51,245 nt of DNA, taken from assembly GCA_020846745.1 (NCBI GenBank), contig JADLDI010000022.1, positions 1-51,245 of the forward strand, written 5' to 3'. Position 1 is the first letter of the stretch, and each line of letters begins with the position of its first letter. The position numbers and the translations under genes were made by a program. This stretch comes from Bryobacterales bacterium. GTDB taxonomy: Bacteria; Acidobacteriota; Terriglobia; Bryobacterales; Bryobacteraceae. A model generated the notes under the pieces. That model did no database searches, was not told where the DNA came from, and saw only the letters and a program-made list of their open reading frames with translations. This document shows positions 16,291-25,165 of the stretch, piece after piece.

Positions 16291-17256
16291 ATGCCGCATC
16301 CGCGTGTCGTTTTAGTCGGTGGCGAAACCCTTCTCGGAGCCGATGTCCGGGAACTGCTGGCCGAACGCTTCCCCAACGCCAAAGTGAAACTCGCCGGGTC
16401 GATGGAAGAGAACACCGCGATCATTACGGAACAGGGCGGCGAAGCCGTCGTCATGACCGGACTGGATGAGCAGGCGCTTGGTGAAGCGAGCGTCGTGATC
16501 CTGGCGGGCTCGCCAGAGTCTACTCGCCGAACGCAGGATCTGCTGCGCCATGCCGAGGCCGAACCGCCTCTGATCGATTTGAGCTTTGCTCTCGAGGACC
16601 GTCCCGAAGCACGGTTACGCGCTCCTCTCGCTGAACCGCCCGCCGGGCTTGGCCCCGCGCGCGTCCAGGTGGTTGCGCACCCCGCCGCCGTCCTGGCCGC
16701 GACTGTTCTACGCGGACTCCACACCATTGCCCCCATCCAGCGCAGCGTAGTCAACCTGTTTGCTCCCGCCAGCGAAATGGGCCGTTTGGGTGTAGACGAA
16801 CTCCAGCGCCAAACCGTTCAGTTGCTGTCGTTCCAAACCCTCGAGCAGGATGTATTCGGCGCCCAGATGAGCTTCAACCTGCTATCCGGCAGGCTGCCTG
16901 AAGTTGAGCATCGCATTGAGCGGCATTTGGCCACGCTGCTCTCGGCCGGAACACCGGTCGCTTTGCCATCGTTGCGGATAACGCAAGCCGCGGTGATGCA
17001 CGGCTATTCGGCTTCGATTTGGGTGGAACTTGAAACGCCCGTCGACCGTGTAGCCGGTAAGTTGCGCGATGAAGGCATCGACGTATGGACCGACGATGCG
17101 CCCAACGTGGTCGGCATCGCGGGACAAAACGGCGTCTCGATCGGCAATGTCGAAACGGACCGGAACAATCGCCGGGCGCTCTGGTTGTGGGCGGTCGCCG
17201 ATAACTTCCGTGTCAGCGCCGAAAACGCCGTCATCCTGGCGGAGCCCTACCTATAA
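16291..17256 (+). CDS. Aspartate-semialdehyde dehydrogenase-like pseudoenzyme
   Basis: This 321-residue protein has the fold of aspartate-semialdehyde dehydrogenase (Asd/ArgC family): an N-terminal nucleotide-binding region (VVLVGGETLLG, 6-16) and a dimerisation/catalytic region ending PENAV-like at the C-terminus (SAENAVILAEPYL). The catalytic Cys of Asd lies in an N-P-x-C motif; the aligned segment here is His-Pro-Ala-Ala (130-133), so the nucleophile is Ala133. The catalytic His region is kept (MHGYSASIWVELETP, His237). The protein should therefore not form the thioacyl intermediate. It sits between pssA and lptE with tight spacing, suggesting a retained, perhaps regulatory or scaffolding, role. 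Confidence 0.85.
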   Translation: MPHPRVVLVGGETLLGADVRELLAERFPNAKVKLAGSMEENTAIITEQGGEAVVMTGLDEQALGEASVVILAGSPESTRRTQDLLRHAEAEPPLIDLSFALEDRPEARLRAPLAEPPAGLGPARVQVVAHPAAVLAATVLRGLHTIAPIQRSVVNLFAPASEMGRLGVDELQRQTVQLLSFQTLEQDVFGAQMSFNLLSGRLPEVEHRIERHLATLLSAGTPVALPSLRITQAAVMHGYSASIWVELETPVDRVAGKLRDEGIDVWTDDAPNVVGIAGQNGVSIGNVETDRNNRRALWLWAVADNFRVSAENAVILAEPYL

Positions 17257-17257
17257 G

Positions 17258-17773
17258 ATGACGCGCCGCGCCTTGCTCGCAGGATTACTGCCCCCGCTCG
17301 CCGGTTGCGGCTATCACGTCGCCGGCCGGTCTGACCTGCTGCCCAAGACGCTTCACACCATCGCCATCCCGGCGTTCAGCAATCCCACCACCCGGTATCG
17401 GCTGACGGAACGGTTGCCGGCGATGATGACGCGCGAGTTCATCCGCCGCACGCGTTATCAAATCGTGCCCGATCCGAACACGGCTGACGCGGTGCTCACC
17501 GGGGGTATCGTTGCCCTACACGCGTTTCCGACCGTTTTCGATCAGCGGACCGGCCGCGCCGCGGGTATCCAGATGTTGGTGATTCTTTCGGTGAAACTCA
17601 CCGAGCGCACTACCGGCCAAGTCCTCTTCGAACGCCAAAATTTCGAGACGCGCCAGCGTTACGAGATCTCTGTCGATCCGCTTACCTATTTCGAAGAAAG
17701 TTCCACCGCGATGGACCGCCTTGCCACCGACGTTGCCCGCCAGATTGTCGCGGGCATTCTGGAGAACTTCTAG
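17258..17773 (+). CDS. lptE: LPS-assembly lipoprotein LptE
   Basis: This 171-residue outer-membrane lipoprotein plugs the LptD barrel for lipopolysaccharide insertion. The signal peptide ends in a lipobox (LAGC, Cys17) followed by GYHVAG, the family's typical first residues. Conserved features include IAIPAFSN (about 38-45), TRY, and a C-terminal amphipathic helix. The start (ATG 17258) lies one base after the preceding stop. The lptE-holA order is a widely conserved neighbourhood and supports the call. Confidence 0.93.
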   Translation: MTRRALLAGLLPPLAGCGYHVAGRSDLLPKTLHTIAIPAFSNPTTRYRLTERLPAMMTREFIRRTRYQIVPDPNTADAVLTGGIVALHAFPTVFDQRTGRAAGIQMLVILSVKLTERTTGQVLFERQNFETRQRYEISVDPLTYFEESSTAMDRLATDVARQIVAGILENF

Positions 17774-17775
17774 CG

Positions 17776-18813
17776 ATGACTGCCGACCAGTTTCTGGCGC
17801 AAATTCAAAAAGGACCGTTGGCCCCGGCCTATCTATTCATCGGTCCGGAAGCCTACCAGCGCGACCAGTGCCGCCGCGCGATTCTTAACCGTGCGCTGCC
17901 CGAGTCCGAACGCGAAAGCGGCTACACACGGCACGACCTCGAAGAATCGTCCGTTCCCGCTGTGATGGACGATGCCTGCGCGCTATCCCTGTTCGCGCCC
18001 AATCGCGTGCTGTGGATCGGCCGCGCAGAAGGCGCCGTCCCGCGCGGGAATGAGACGGTTACGGTTCCCGCCGAACTCGCGGCGTATTTGAAGAGCCCCA
18101 CGCCGGGCGTGGTTCTGATCTTCGACACTGCGCGGTATGAACTCGACGGCGAGGATAAAACCAAAACCGAGCGCATCCGCAAGTTCTACGCCCCCGTTCC
18201 CGTGCAGGTGGAGTTCGCCCGCTGCAGCGCCGTCCAGGCTCGCAAACTTGCGCAGGACCTCGCCCGCGATGCCAAGCTCAAGTTCCACCCGGACGACCTC
18301 ACCACACTGGTCGATGCCGTGGGCTGTGCGCCCGCCCGTGTGGCGGTGGAGATCGAGAAGTTACGGCTGTTTCTCGGCGAGGGGGCTCAAGTCACCTCCG
18401 AACATATCGCCAGCCTGGTGCCCCAAGCCCAGGCCACCACGATCTTCGCGTTGGTCAACGCCTTGGGCCGTAACGATCGCCGCAAGGCGCTCGATTTGCT
18501 CGACGTTCTTGTGCGGGAAGGCGAGTATCTGCCTTTGGCGCTATCGTTCCTGGCTTCGCAATTCCGCCAGGCGCTGGTCGCCCAGGAAGCCAATCTGCGC
18601 TCCGCCGGACAGGTCCAGGGCTATTTTTCGAAAATGGGCGTACCGATGTGGCCCTCGCGAGCCGAGCAGGTGGTGCAAACGCTGAACGGCTTCAGCGCCG
18701 CCGAACTGCGTGCCGCCCTAAAACGAATCGCCCGGACAGATGCCGCACTGCGTGACATCCGGCCGGACGATCGTGTTGTCTTGGAAGATCTGGTGATAAA
18801 CCTGACGCGCTGA
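17776..18813 (+). CDS. holA: DNA polymerase III subunit delta
   Basis: This 345-residue clamp-loader subunit opens the beta sliding clamp during replication. The N-terminal segment matches the HolA fold (PAYLFIGPEAYQRDQC, about 17-32), with a nucleotide-binding-like central domain lacking a functional P-loop and a C-terminal collar domain (from about 215, TTIFALVNALGRNDRRKAL). It begins two bases after lptE, and rpsT lies convergent just beyond its end, the common lptE-holA-rpsT arrangement. Confidence 0.95.
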   Translation: MTADQFLAQIQKGPLAPAYLFIGPEAYQRDQCRRAILNRALPESERESGYTRHDLEESSVPAVMDDACALSLFAPNRVLWIGRAEGAVPRGNETVTVPAELAAYLKSPTPGVVLIFDTARYELDGEDKTKTERIRKFYAPVPVQVEFARCSAVQARKLAQDLARDAKLKFHPDDLTTLVDAVGCAPARVAVEIEKLRLFLGEGAQVTSEHIASLVPQAQATTIFALVNALGRNDRRKALDLLDVLVREGEYLPLALSFLASQFRQALVAQEANLRSAGQVQGYFSKMGVPMWPSRAEQVVQTLNGFSAAELRAALKRIARTDAALRDIRPDDRVVLEDLVINLTR

Positions 18814-18821
18814 GCTGCCGG

Positions 18822-19088
18822 TTAGGCGGCCAGCTTCTTCAGGCGCAGGTGCATCCGGCTCTTGTACCGGGCAGCGGTGTTCTTTTTGATCACGCCCCAG
18901 CGAGCCGCACGGTCCACCAGCGAAAAGGTTTCGCTCAGCAGCTTGTTCGCTTCTTCGATGTTCTTAGTTTCAAGCGCGCGACGCATCGCACGGATCTGGT
19001 TGCGTACCCGGGTCCTCCGCATCCGATTGACTTCGGTGCGGCGTTCGATCTGCCGGGCCGCCTTCAAAGCGGAGACATGGTTCGCCAT
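18822..19088 (-). CDS. rpsT: 30S ribosomal protein S20
   Basis: This 88-residue, very basic, helical protein binds 16S rRNA early in small-subunit assembly. The N-terminus ([13 protein letters not shown]) and the C-terminal [12 protein letters not shown] are diagnostic. Length is normal. It is monocistronic and convergent with holA, with eight bases between the stops. Confidence 0.97.
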   Translation of the reverse strand: MANHVSALKAARQIERRTEVNRMRRTRVRNQIRAMRRALETKNIEEANKLLSETFSLVDRAARWGVIKKNTAARYKSRMHLRLKKLAA

Positions 19089-19184
19089 ATTCGAGTTGCC
19101 CTACTATCCTACCCCGCCGCCACCCTCTCAAGCAACATCGGGTGTAAGGTAACGCACGGCAACTCGGGCGCCGATTGAATCCCT

Positions 19185-20624
19185 CTACGTTTTACAGAGA
19201 TCCGCGCCGATGCGCATCACCTCACGCATCAGAATGTCCATGTCGCGTTCGGTGGTGCGATAGCTCAGTACGCATCCGCGCAGGGCAAACTTGCCGTTAA
19301 TGCGGGCGTTCGAGAGATACGCGAATCCGGAGCGCTGCAGTTCGGCCATGATGCGCTGGTTGAGGACATCGAGGTCGCCCGCAAACCCGCGCGGGCGATA
19401 GCGGAAACAGAAGACGGACAGTGCTACGGGCGCCAGCATCTCGATGGTTGCGATGGAACTGGCAGTGGCGGCGAAGTGGCGGGCGCAACGGACATTCGCG
19501 TCGATGGCGGCGGCAATTGCGTCGGCGCCGGCGTGACTGAAGTGAAAGAAGATGGGCAGAGCGCGCGCGGGCCGCGAAAGCTCGGGCGAATAGTCCCAGA
19601 AGGCGAACGACTCGTCGTGCGCGAACCCGATGGGGCGTGTGTAATCGGCGTCATGCGCAAACGCGGCCTGCGCCGCCGCCGGGTCGCGATAGAGGACGCA
19701 GGCGGCGCCCATGGAACTGAACAGCCATTTGTGCGCATCGAGGGTGACCGAATCGGCGCGGCCGATGCCGTTGAACTCGTCCCGCAAATTGGGGCTGAGC
19801 GCGGCAAACCCGCCATACGCTCCGTCGACGTGGAACCAGATGCGCCGATGCGCGGCGATGTCGGCCAGCGAATGAAGCGGGTCGATGGCGCCGGTGGCGG
19901 TAGAACCGGCGTTGCCGACGATGGCCATGGGGGTGCACCCCGAGGCGACATCGGCATCGATCTGGCGGGCCAGAATGTCGAGGCGAATGCGAAAGTCGCT
20001 ATCTACCGGAACGTGAACCACCGAGGCGTTGCCGATGCCCAAAAGCGCCGCCGCTTTATCGATGGAGAAGTGGCCTTCCTGCGAGACGTAAATGCGCAAC
20101 CGTGTATCGGGCGGGATGCCTTCCGCGGCAACCTGGGGCATCGCCTGCGAGCGCGCGGCGGCGAGGGCCGCGAAGTTGGCAATGGAGCCGCCGCTCACGA
20201 GTACGCCTTGCGCCGATTCCGGCAGTCCGAGAAATTGTTTGAACCAGCCGGTGACGATGTGTTCGAGTTCGGTGGCGGAAGGAGACGACCGCCACGACGT
20301 AACGTTCGCGTTCATCACCGCCGAGAGCAGTTCGCCGGTGGCCGCCGCGGCCGAGCCGGGAGAGGCGATATAGCCGAAGAAGCGCGGATGGCCATTGTGG
20401 CGGCTGTTGGGGGCGATCGCATCGGTGAACAGGCGAATCAGACGATCGAACCGGACCGGGGTGCGTGGCAACTCTCGCGGCAGTTGGGCGCGAACCGCGG
20501 CAGCGGAAGTTTGCGCGATCACCGGCCGCCCGGGCAAGTCGCGGTAGTAATCGGCGGCCGCGCCGGCCGCGGCATTGATCATCCGCTCGGCCAACTCCGG
20601 CGATACGTCAAGCGGCGATCCCAT
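19185..20624 (-). CDS. Group II PLP-dependent amino acid decarboxylase
   Basis: This 479-residue cytoplasmic enzyme resembles aromatic-L-amino-acid/histidine decarboxylases. The pyridoxal-phosphate lysine is in LDAHKW (Lys299). His185 (QEGHFS) stacks on the cofactor, and Asp267 (HVDGAYGG) pairs with the pyridine nitrogen. The N-terminal HNGHPRFFGYI segment is typical of group II substrate sites. It converts an L-amino acid to an amine; which one is not decidable. ATG 20624 is used; a TTG three codons earlier is possible. The neighbouring gene starts divergently 47 bases away. Confidence 0.92.
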   Translation of the reverse strand: MGSPLDVSPELAERMINAAAGAAADYYRDLPGRPVIAQTSAAAVRAQLPRELPRTPVRFDRLIRLFTDAIAPNSRHNGHPRFFGYIASPGSAAAATGELLSAVMNANVTSWRSSPSATELEHIVTGWFKQFLGLPESAQGVLVSGGSIANFAALAAARSQAMPQVAAEGIPPDTRLRIYVSQEGHFSIDKAAALLGIGNASVVHVPVDSDFRIRLDILARQIDADVASGCTPMAIVGNAGSTATGAIDPLHSLADIAAHRRIWFHVDGAYGGFAALSPNLRDEFNGIGRADSVTLDAHKWLFSSMGAACVLYRDPAAAQAAFAHDADYTRPIGFAHDESFAFWDYSPELSRPARALPIFFHFSHAGADAIAAAIDANVRCARHFAATASSIATIEMLAPVALSVFCFRYRPRGFAGDLDVLNQRIMAELQRSGFAYLSNARINGKFALRGCVLSYRTTERDMDILMREVMRIGADLCKT

Positions 20625-20670
20625 ATACAGCAATAGTAGCCGTAACGCCGAAATGATAAGCTACACCACC

Positions 20671-21534
20671 ATGACCACTCTTTGGCTTCGAATGGGACTG
20701 GCGGCGATTCTGGTGTCGGGCGCAAGCAGTGCGTGGGCGCAAAATGGCGGCGGGCCGGTACGGATCTACAACACCGTTAAAACGAAACTGGCCGCCGGCA
20801 AGCAGGTGTTTGGCGGCACGGTTTCTTCGAACGATCCGGATGTGTACTGCGCAATGGCGAACGCCGGGTTCGACTTCTTATGGATCGAGATGCAGCACAG
20901 TCCGCTCACCTTTCAGGAAACGGCGCGGATGATCCGCGCGTGCAAGGGCGCCCCGGCCATACCGTTCATTCGTGTGCCCGATGCGACGGAAGGCGATATT
21001 CAGAAGGCCACCGATGTGGGTGCGCTGGGGATCATCCTGCCGATGGTCGAAAGCGTGGAGAAGGTGCAGAACGCGGTGAAGTTCGCAAAGTACCCTCCAA
21101 TCGGCAAGCGCAGCCAGGGCGGCGGACAGTATGGCGTGATGTGGGGCGGCGATTACCGGCAGACCGCGAACGAGAACATCATGATAGTGGCCATGATCGA
21201 ATCGCCGGCCGGAGTGGATATCGCCGATAAGATCGCGGCGGTGCCGGGCGTCGACGTCGTGTTCGTGGCGAGCACCGATTTGGGCAGCTTTTCCGGCAAA
21301 AAGCAGGGCGAACCGGCCTATGAGGCGCTGGCGACGCGCGTCCACGACGAGGTCCTGAAAGCGGGGCGGAAACTTGGCGGACCGCACGCGTGGCAGAAGC
21401 GCCACGGGTATACGTTCTTCCAGGCCGCGGGCGAAACGGCTTTAATCAAGATGGGCGCGGAAGCAGCGCTCGGCAGGGGCGGCGCGCAGGAGCAGAAGAA
21501 AGGCGTGGCGCCGATAGAAGGTTCGGAGAAGTGA
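20671..21534 (+). CDS. Exported HpcH/HpaI-family aldolase
   Basis: This 287-residue class II pyruvate aldolase-type TIM barrel is unusual in carrying a signal peptide (1-23, ending AWAQ). The family active site is kept: His76 in EMQHSP, Arg101 in FIRVP, metal ligands Glu177 (MIESPAG) and Asp203 (STDLGS). Cytoplasmic relatives split 2-keto-3-deoxy sugar acids such as 2-keto-3-deoxyglucarate; a periplasmic one could act on such acids or on another C-C substrate. The start (ATG 20671) is chosen for the signal peptide. It is followed one base later by the propeller/metallohydrolase gene, so the two form an operon. Confidence 0.88.
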   Translation: MTTLWLRMGLAAILVSGASSAWAQNGGGPVRIYNTVKTKLAAGKQVFGGTVSSNDPDVYCAMANAGFDFLWIEMQHSPLTFQETARMIRACKGAPAIPFIRVPDATEGDIQKATDVGALGIILPMVESVEKVQNAVKFAKYPPIGKRSQGGGQYGVMWGGDYRQTANENIMIVAMIESPAGVDIADKIAAVPGVDVVFVASTDLGSFSGKKQGEPAYEALATRVHDEVLKAGRKLGGPHAWQKRHGYTFFQAAGETALIKMGAEAALGRGGAQEQKKGVAPIEGSEK

Positions 21535-21535
21535 C

Positions 21536-24058
21536 ATGAAACCGCGGGTCCTGACGCTTGCGGTGATCGCGACGCTAGTGGCGGCCGTACTGTGGCGCGA
21601 CAGACGGGCAAAGACGACAGCCGCGGAGAACGACGGGACCACGTGGGGTGCAATGGACCCGACCTGGTCGCCCGATGGCCGCCAGATCGGATTCACGTTG
21701 TTCGGGTCGATCTGGCGTGTTCCGGCCGAAGGTGGGACGGCCGTCCAGATCACAAGCGGCCCCGGATATCATGCTCATCCGGCATGGTCTCCACAAGGCG
21801 ATCGCATTGCGTTCATCACCGGAAATGCGCCGGCGAGTATCCTGCCGAATATTAGCGGACGGCTGATGTTGGCGCATGTCGAGACAGGCGCGGAGCGGGA
21901 AGTCGCTACGCCATATCCGACCGCGGGCACACCAGCGTGGTCGCCCGATGGGCGGCGAATTGTGTGTCCGCTGAACGTGACGGGCGCCGGGGCATTGCTC
22001 TATGAAATAGACGTGCCGTCGGGCCGCTCGCGAGCATTGCAGGTGCGGCCCCAGCGCGGGCTAACGGGCGGTTGGATCACGACGTCGTGGAATCCAAAAG
22101 CGGAGGAAATCTATTTCACCGGACAGCGGCTGGCGGCGGTGCAGAACGGGTCGCAGAAATTGGGTTCGCCGCAGGTGTACGCGATGCCGGCCGGCGCCGA
22201 TCCGGTGATGGTGCAGTTGCCGTTGACGCGGTACCGGCTCACCGACATTGCGCAACTCCATTCCGTAGCGGCGTTGCCCGACGGGTCGGGCGCGATCTAT
22301 TCGGCGGTGATCGTGAATGGTAAGGGTGACCGCGAGTTGTACCGCGTGGGCCGCGATGGCGCGAATCCGATAGCCATCACCAACACCCCGCGCGACGAGT
22401 TTTCACCCGCGGTGTCGCCGGATGGCAAACTGGTCGCGCACGCATCGAATCACCTGGGGAACCTCGATATTTTCACGATTCCGGTGGCGGGCGGAGAAAA
22501 GAAGCATGTCGCCCTTACCGAGTTGAAGTTCCGCCGGCCTTCGGCCCGGCTGCGTGTGCGCACGGTGGATGAAAACGGCCGGCCCACGCCGGCACGGTTG
22601 TTCCTGCGCGCGTCTGACGGTAAGGCGTATGCACCGCGCGGCATGCAGATCTTCTATTACGGTGTGGAGACGGCTGGGGGCAGGGAAGGGTTCTTCCTTA
22701 CCACCGGTGACGATACCGTGACGCTGCCCGCGGGCGTGGTGAAGCTGGTAGCGCTCAAAGGCGTCGAGTACCGGATGGAAGACCGGAGCGTGGACGTTGC
22801 GCCGGATGGGACAACGGATATCACGATCGCGCTGCGGCGCTGGACCAACTGGAACCAGAAAGGCTGGTATACAGGCGAGAACCACTTTCATGCCAACTAC
22901 AACGGCGTGTACTATCAGCGGCCGCCCGATTCGCAGCAGTGGTTACAGGCCGAAGATCTGAACGCGGCCAACATGATTGTGGCGAACAGCGAGGGCGGCT
23001 TCGTTCACGACAAGGAGTTCTTTACCGGCGGTGTGAGCACCGCTTCGAAACCGAGCTTTCTGCTCTATTGGGGCCAGGAGTATCGTAATTCCGATCCGCT
23101 CGGGCACATGGCGTTCCTGAATATCGGAAAGCAGGTGCCGCCGTCGTTCACAAGCGTGGTGGGCAGCAACTCGCCCTATGACTATCCGCTGAATACGCAA
23201 TCGGCGCTGGAAGCGCGCAAGCAAGGCGGCGTAGTGGTGTACGTCCATCCCACTGTGACGGCCTTTGCGGATGTCATGGATACCAACCTGGGGGCCAAAG
23301 AAGCACCACTCACCGCCGCGCTGGGGGCGATGGACGGCATTGACGTGATGCCTTATGGTCCCATGGCGTTCGAAATGTGGTACCGGCTGCTGAACTGCGG
23401 ATTCCGCATCGTTCCTGGAGCGGGAACGGACGTGTTCACCAACTGGCGGGGCATCAACCGGATACCCGGTTCGTCGCGCCAGTATGTGGAGGTTGGTTCC
23501 AACTTCACCTGGGACCGCTGGGTGCAGCGGTATCGCGAAGGCCACGTGTTTGTGACCAACGGACCGCTGATCACATTGACGGCCAATGGGCAGACGATGG
23601 GTTCGGTGGTGAAGGCGCCGGCGGGCGCGCCCTATCGTGTGCGGCTGGTGGTTGAACTGGAATCGCAGGTTCCGGTAGAGACGCTCGAGATCGTCGAGAA
23701 CGGCAAAGTGATCGCGACAGAGCAACTCATCGCCGGAGTGTCGAAGCATCGGGTGGAGAAAGACGTGACGGTTGAGCGCAGCGCGTGGTTTGCGGCGCGT
23801 GTGAGCGGGCTGGCGGCACGTGGTTTGCCGAACGAGGCGCCTCGGGCGCATACGGGCGCCGTATTCGTTCATGTTGGCGGAAAGCCGGTGATGGTGAAGG
23901 AAGACGCGGAGTTGATGATCCGCTGGCTGAACGCGCTCTGGGGGTATCTGGAAGAGCGCAACAATTACGGCAGCGCGGTGAATCGGGCGGCGGCTCAGGC
24001 GATGTTCGGCCAGGGAATTTCGCGTTATAAAAAGCTGCTGAGCGATGGCGGGGTTTAG
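21536..24058 (+). CDS. Secreted beta-propeller with CehA/McbA-type metallohydrolase domain
   Basis: This 840-residue exported protein has an N-terminal signal/anchor (about 1-19), then TolB/WD40-like PD40 repeats (about 35-330; repeated 'WSPDG' motifs, e.g. PTWSPDGR, PAWSPQGD, PAWSPDGR, PAVSPDGK), a linker, and a PHP-like metallohydrolase domain of the CehA/McbA family from about 440. Metal-binding candidates are His450 and His452 in ENHFHA and His571 in YVHPT. CehA/McbA hydrolyse carbaryl, but the wider family is uncharacterised. Its stop-to-start spacing with the aldolase gene is one base, so they probably work on one substrate outside the cytoplasm. Confidence 0.85.
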   Translation: MKPRVLTLAVIATLVAAVLWRDRRAKTTAAENDGTTWGAMDPTWSPDGRQIGFTLFGSIWRVPAEGGTAVQITSGPGYHAHPAWSPQGDRIAFITGNAPASILPNISGRLMLAHVETGAEREVATPYPTAGTPAWSPDGRRIVCPLNVTGAGALLYEIDVPSGRSRALQVRPQRGLTGGWITTSWNPKAEEIYFTGQRLAAVQNGSQKLGSPQVYAMPAGADPVMVQLPLTRYRLTDIAQLHSVAALPDGSGAIYSAVIVNGKGDRELYRVGRDGANPIAITNTPRDEFSPAVSPDGKLVAHASNHLGNLDIFTIPVAGGEKKHVALTELKFRRPSARLRVRTVDENGRPTPARLFLRASDGKAYAPRGMQIFYYGVETAGGREGFFLTTGDDTVTLPAGVVKLVALKGVEYRMEDRSVDVAPDGTTDITIALRRWTNWNQKGWYTGENHFHANYNGVYYQRPPDSQQWLQAEDLNAANMIVANSEGGFVHDKEFFTGGVSTASKPSFLLYWGQEYRNSDPLGHMAFLNIGKQVPPSFTSVVGSNSPYDYPLNTQSALEARKQGGVVVYVHPTVTAFADVMDTNLGAKEAPLTAALGAMDGIDVMPYGPMAFEMWYRLLNCGFRIVPGAGTDVFTNWRGINRIPGSSRQYVEVGSNFTWDRWVQRYREGHVFVTNGPLITLTANGQTMGSVVKAPAGAPYRVRLVVELESQVPVETLEIVENGKVIATEQLIAGVSKHRVEKDVTVERSAWFAARVSGLAARGLPNEAPRAHTGAVFVHVGGKPVMVKEDAELMIRWLNALWGYLEERNNYGSAVNRAAAQAMFGQGISRYKKLLSDGGV

Positions 24059-24256
24059 CGGATGTCACTGTCCGATTTATGGAGTAGGGCGATCCCGGCG
24101 GCCCACTGAGCAATTCACCAAGACGCACGATTAGGCGAAATGACGGAGCGACTCAGGCACTCTGCCGTTTGACGCAACATTCCGGTGGAATCTGCCTGTT
24201 AGCTAGCGCCAGACGACCGATACGAGACTGCAGGAGCCGTTAAGGCCCAATCTCCT

Positions 24257-25165
24257 ATGCTGGTTTTTCTGGGGATCACCTTAGTCTTCGCGGCCGTACT
24301 CGGTGGGTATCTGCTCGAACACGGCAATCCATGGGTGTTACTGCAACCTGCCGAACTGCTGATTATCGGCGGCGCCGCTTTGGGCATCGTTCTAGTGGCG
24401 AATCCGGCGACGATCATCCGGAAGACATTTCGCGGCGCGTGGAACGTCTGGCGGGCGCCAAAGCATTCAGAGCATTCCTATGTCCGAATACTGCGGCTGT
24501 TGTATGAGCTGTTCACTTATGGGCAGCGGGCAGGCATGGGGAATCTGGAAGCGGACGTAGACGACCCCAAAAGCAGCGCGATATTTTCCAACTATCCCGA
24601 GGTTTTGGCAGATCGGGCGACGATCCATTTCATCTGCGATTCGATGCGATTGCTGGTGATCGGGGCGACGTCGTCGCATGCGCTCGATCATTTGATGGAC
24701 CTCGATATCGAAGTGCAGCGGCGGGGCCGGCACGAGCCGGTGCTGGCGTTATCTTCGGTGGCCGATTCTCTGCCGGGCTTGGGCATCGTCGCGGCGGTTT
24801 TGGGCGTGGTGATCACCATGCAATCGATCGGCGGATCGCCCGACACCATCGGTCAAAAAGTCGCGGCCGCTCTGGTCGGTACGTTTCTCGGCATCTTGCT
24901 TTGTTATGGGGTGGTGGGGCCAATCGGCGCGCGCCTCGAACATGGCAACGAAGCGGAGAATCAGTTTCAGCAAGTTCTCCGGGCGGCAATAGGGGCTTAC
25001 TCACGGGGGGCTCCGCCGATTTTGGCCATTGAGTATGGGCGGCGGTCGATTCCGATTGAAGTGCGGCCGACGTTTGAGGAGATGGACATCAACATCAGGC
25101 GCGAGGCTAAAGTGCCGCCGGTGACCAGCCCGGGAGTGTTCATGAGGCCGGCAAGCGAACGATGA
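24257..25165 (+). CDS. motA: Flagellar motor stator protein MotA
   Basis: This 302-residue, four-helix inner-membrane protein of the MotA/TolQ/ExbB family forms the proton or sodium channel of the flagellar stator with MotB. Two N-terminal helices, a large cytoplasmic loop (about 55-165) with basic and acidic residues for rotor contact, and two C-terminal helices are visible. The loop-to-helix segment SLPGLGIVAAVLGVV contains the conserved channel Pro. Its stop overlaps motB by four bases. No other flagellar genes are in the window. Confidence 0.93.
   Translation: MLVFLGITLVFAAVLGGYLLEHGNPWVLLQPAELLIIGGAALGIVLVANPATIIRKTFRGAWNVWRAPKHSEHSYVRILRLLYELFTYGQRAGMGNLEADVDDPKSSAIFSNYPEVLADRATIHFICDSMRLLVIGATSSHALDHLMDLDIEVQRRGRHEPVLALSSVADSLPGLGIVAAVLGVVITMQSIGGSPDTIGQKVAAALVGTFLGILLCYGVVGPIGARLEHGNEAENQFQQVLRAAIGAYSRGAPPILAIEYGRRSIPIEVRPTFEEMDINIRREAKVPPVTSPGVFMRPASER

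Noticed and set aside
22943..23872. Long antisense frame under the propeller/metallohydrolase gene
   Set aside because: Arg/His-rich composition typical of shadow frames; no motif and no ribosome site.
24100..24256. Possible c-di-GMP riboswitch before motA (an ACGCAA followed by a CCGGTGG stretch)
   Set aside because: Only fragments of the GEMM consensus match; the 5' purine-rich core and the receptor helix are not seen.
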